The position numbers were made by a program, and so were the translations under genes. Below the pieces are notes generated by a model. That model had not been told where the DNA came from, did no database searches, and saw only the letters and a list, made by a program, of their open reading frames with translations. Positions 62,887 to 64,000 of a DNA stretch of 64,000 bases are shown one piece after another. Position 1 is the stretch's first letter. Each line of letters starts with the position of its first letter. The DNA comes from Baylisascaris procyonis. Taxonomy: Eukaryota; Nematoda; Chromadorea; Rhabditida; Ascarididae. The stretch lies in assembly GCA_037389465.1 (NCBI GenBank), contig JAZARR010000082.1, positions 1,972,501 through 2,036,500 of the forward strand. The letters run 5' to 3'.

Positions 62887-63409
62887 AATCAAGTGTAACT
62901 CCATGTGCCTCTCAATCGAATCCACACCATTGCTCATTTATTCATTGCTACTCTCTTCTTTCTGCACAAATAAAAACGACCCATCTATACGAATCGTTGT
63001 TCTCAAACAATACTTCCATGATTGATATCAAAACAAAATAAATGATGCATCAAGTACTCGACTGTGGTTGAGAGAATGAAATAAGATCGAACAACAAATG
63101 CAACAAGTCGACTTTCAGCACCGCCGAACACGAAATTTCCAAGCTATTATTTCTACAACATCGAATATTGCCTTGTGATCTAATCAAACATGAGCAAAAT
63201 TTTGCTCATTGATCTTGTTGGTCAAAACTTAGAGCCGTGAAGTTTTTAAATGTTGATCCTCAACTTCATACTAAATGTTGCACTCATACCCAAACGCTCG
63301 ACAGATCAAGTGCATAAATTGCGAACACGTATTGTGCAAGCACACTCAGCCGATAAGTGGGGTGGGATGTGATAACCGTAGAAAGAAGAATAGCTCGTAG
63401 TCAACTTAC
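62887..63409. other. Intergenic or intron
   Basis: Between the RMDN-family stop and the exon at 63410. Further minus-strand exons of that unknown gene could lie here; a weak candidate frame around 63330-63290 (LDLSSVW before GTATGA) is not convincing. Confidence 0.3.
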
Positions 63410-63554
63410 TTTGGTTCCTCTTCGGGATAATACTCGGGTACTACTAAGGACGAAGTGATTTGACAGATTTGAGACAACGGAGTGCCATAAGAAGGAACAT
63501 GAAAATAGGTGACGGTCTTTTTATTAGCAGTTGGGACGAAGAGATTCTTTTTCC
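63410..63554 (-). CDS. Single exon of an unrecognised gene
   Basis: The minus-strand exon is bounded by a CGCTCAG acceptor (63555-63561) and a strong GTAAGT donor (63409-63404). It reads NLFVPTANKKTVTYFHVPSY, then GTPLSQICQITSSLVVPEYY and PEEEPK. Codon content and clean splice sites suggest a real exon, but no family is recognised. The upstream part lies to the right of, or beyond, the window. Confidence 0.5.
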
Positions 63555-64000
63555 CTGAGCGACTTATGATCCACTTGTGCGAATGTGTACCACATCTGTC
63601 TGCAGTACAACCCGTTTATGAACTTAAAAATGTTTGTCCGGTAGTTCAGGTATACCATATGCGGTGTTATTCAGATTTTTCAACTCGTGTTCATGCATTG
63701 CTTAGTGGTTGTGAAATTAAGGCGATATATGAACGCTACTGCAATTCTGTTTTTTGTACATAGGCAACGAGATAGTTGTGACATAGGCAAGTAATATGGA
63801 ACTGAAAGCAATTTAAATGTGAAGTGAAAGGTAACATGCAGTTGTTCATGCAGTAGAATGATGGAAAATATCATAAAAAGTATGGACGATGCAGAACCAG
63901 GTAATATATACGCACCTGGGTAAATGCCTGGATATGCATGCGTATTCTTGCATATATAAACATGAGTAAATAAACAAATATATATATATATATATATATA
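63555..64000. other. Right edge, AT-rich with terminal (TA)n
   Basis: No exon is seen. The window ends inside a TA dinucleotide tract that starts near 63979. Confidence 0.5.

Noticed and set aside
1..64000. CRISPR array, prokaryotic operon, virus or biosynthetic cluster
   Set aside because: No spaced direct repeats, ribosome-binding sites or viral hallmark genes; all genes are intron-rich and eukaryotic.

Overview
This is eukaryotic nuclear DNA, most likely from a nematode (my inference; the species is not recognisable). It is AT-rich. Genes are cut into many short exons with GTAAGT-like donors and short TTTCAG-like acceptors. Several start codons sit just after an isolated AG acceptor, as in spliced-leader genes. 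Old RTE-like and CR1/jockey-like retrotransposon pieces lie between the genes. The 'coding' calls come from reading exons in the six frames and joining them so that intron phases agree; protein identities are from remembered family motifs, not from a search.

Layout, left to right. 1-5413 (-): QTRT2, the accessory subunit of queuine tRNA-ribosyltransferase, whose 3' end runs off the left edge and which carries a long charged insertion. 6730-11677 (-): MEA1 homologue. 12661/12943-15903 (+): COA8 (APOPT1), a cytochrome c oxidase assembly factor, transcribed divergently from MEA1. 18291-29318 (-): an 11 kb, four-exon gene for a small secreted cysteine-rich protein with an antistasin-like module and an incomplete Kunitz-like domain. 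32.9-37.5 kb: a graveyard of degenerate non-LTR retrotransposons (CR1-like +, RTE-like -, CR1-like -). 40315-53252 (-): a complete 18-exon USP8/UBPY deubiquitinase, 938 residues, all phases closed. 57607-62886 (+): the last six exons of an RMDN-family TPR-like protein, divergent from USP8. 63410-63554 (-): one exon of an unrecognised gene entering from the right edge.

The genes are ordinary housekeeping functions (tRNA queuosine modification, mitochondrial complex IV assembly, endosomal deubiquitination, microtubule-associated RMDN protein) plus one secreted inhibitor-like protein. They do not form a pathway. I see no operon-like cluster with tight spacing, no CRISPR, no virus and no gene-cluster system. 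The most unusual signals are the insertion in QTRT2, the altered 14-3-3 site and repeated SH3-binding motifs of USP8, a tandemly duplicated splice acceptor in the RMDN gene, the Kunitz-like domain lacking one canonical cysteine, a hairpin-rich Pol III-like element near 19.27 kb, a structured GC-rich island at 61.3-61.5 kb, and long poly-C/G runs in an AT-rich background.
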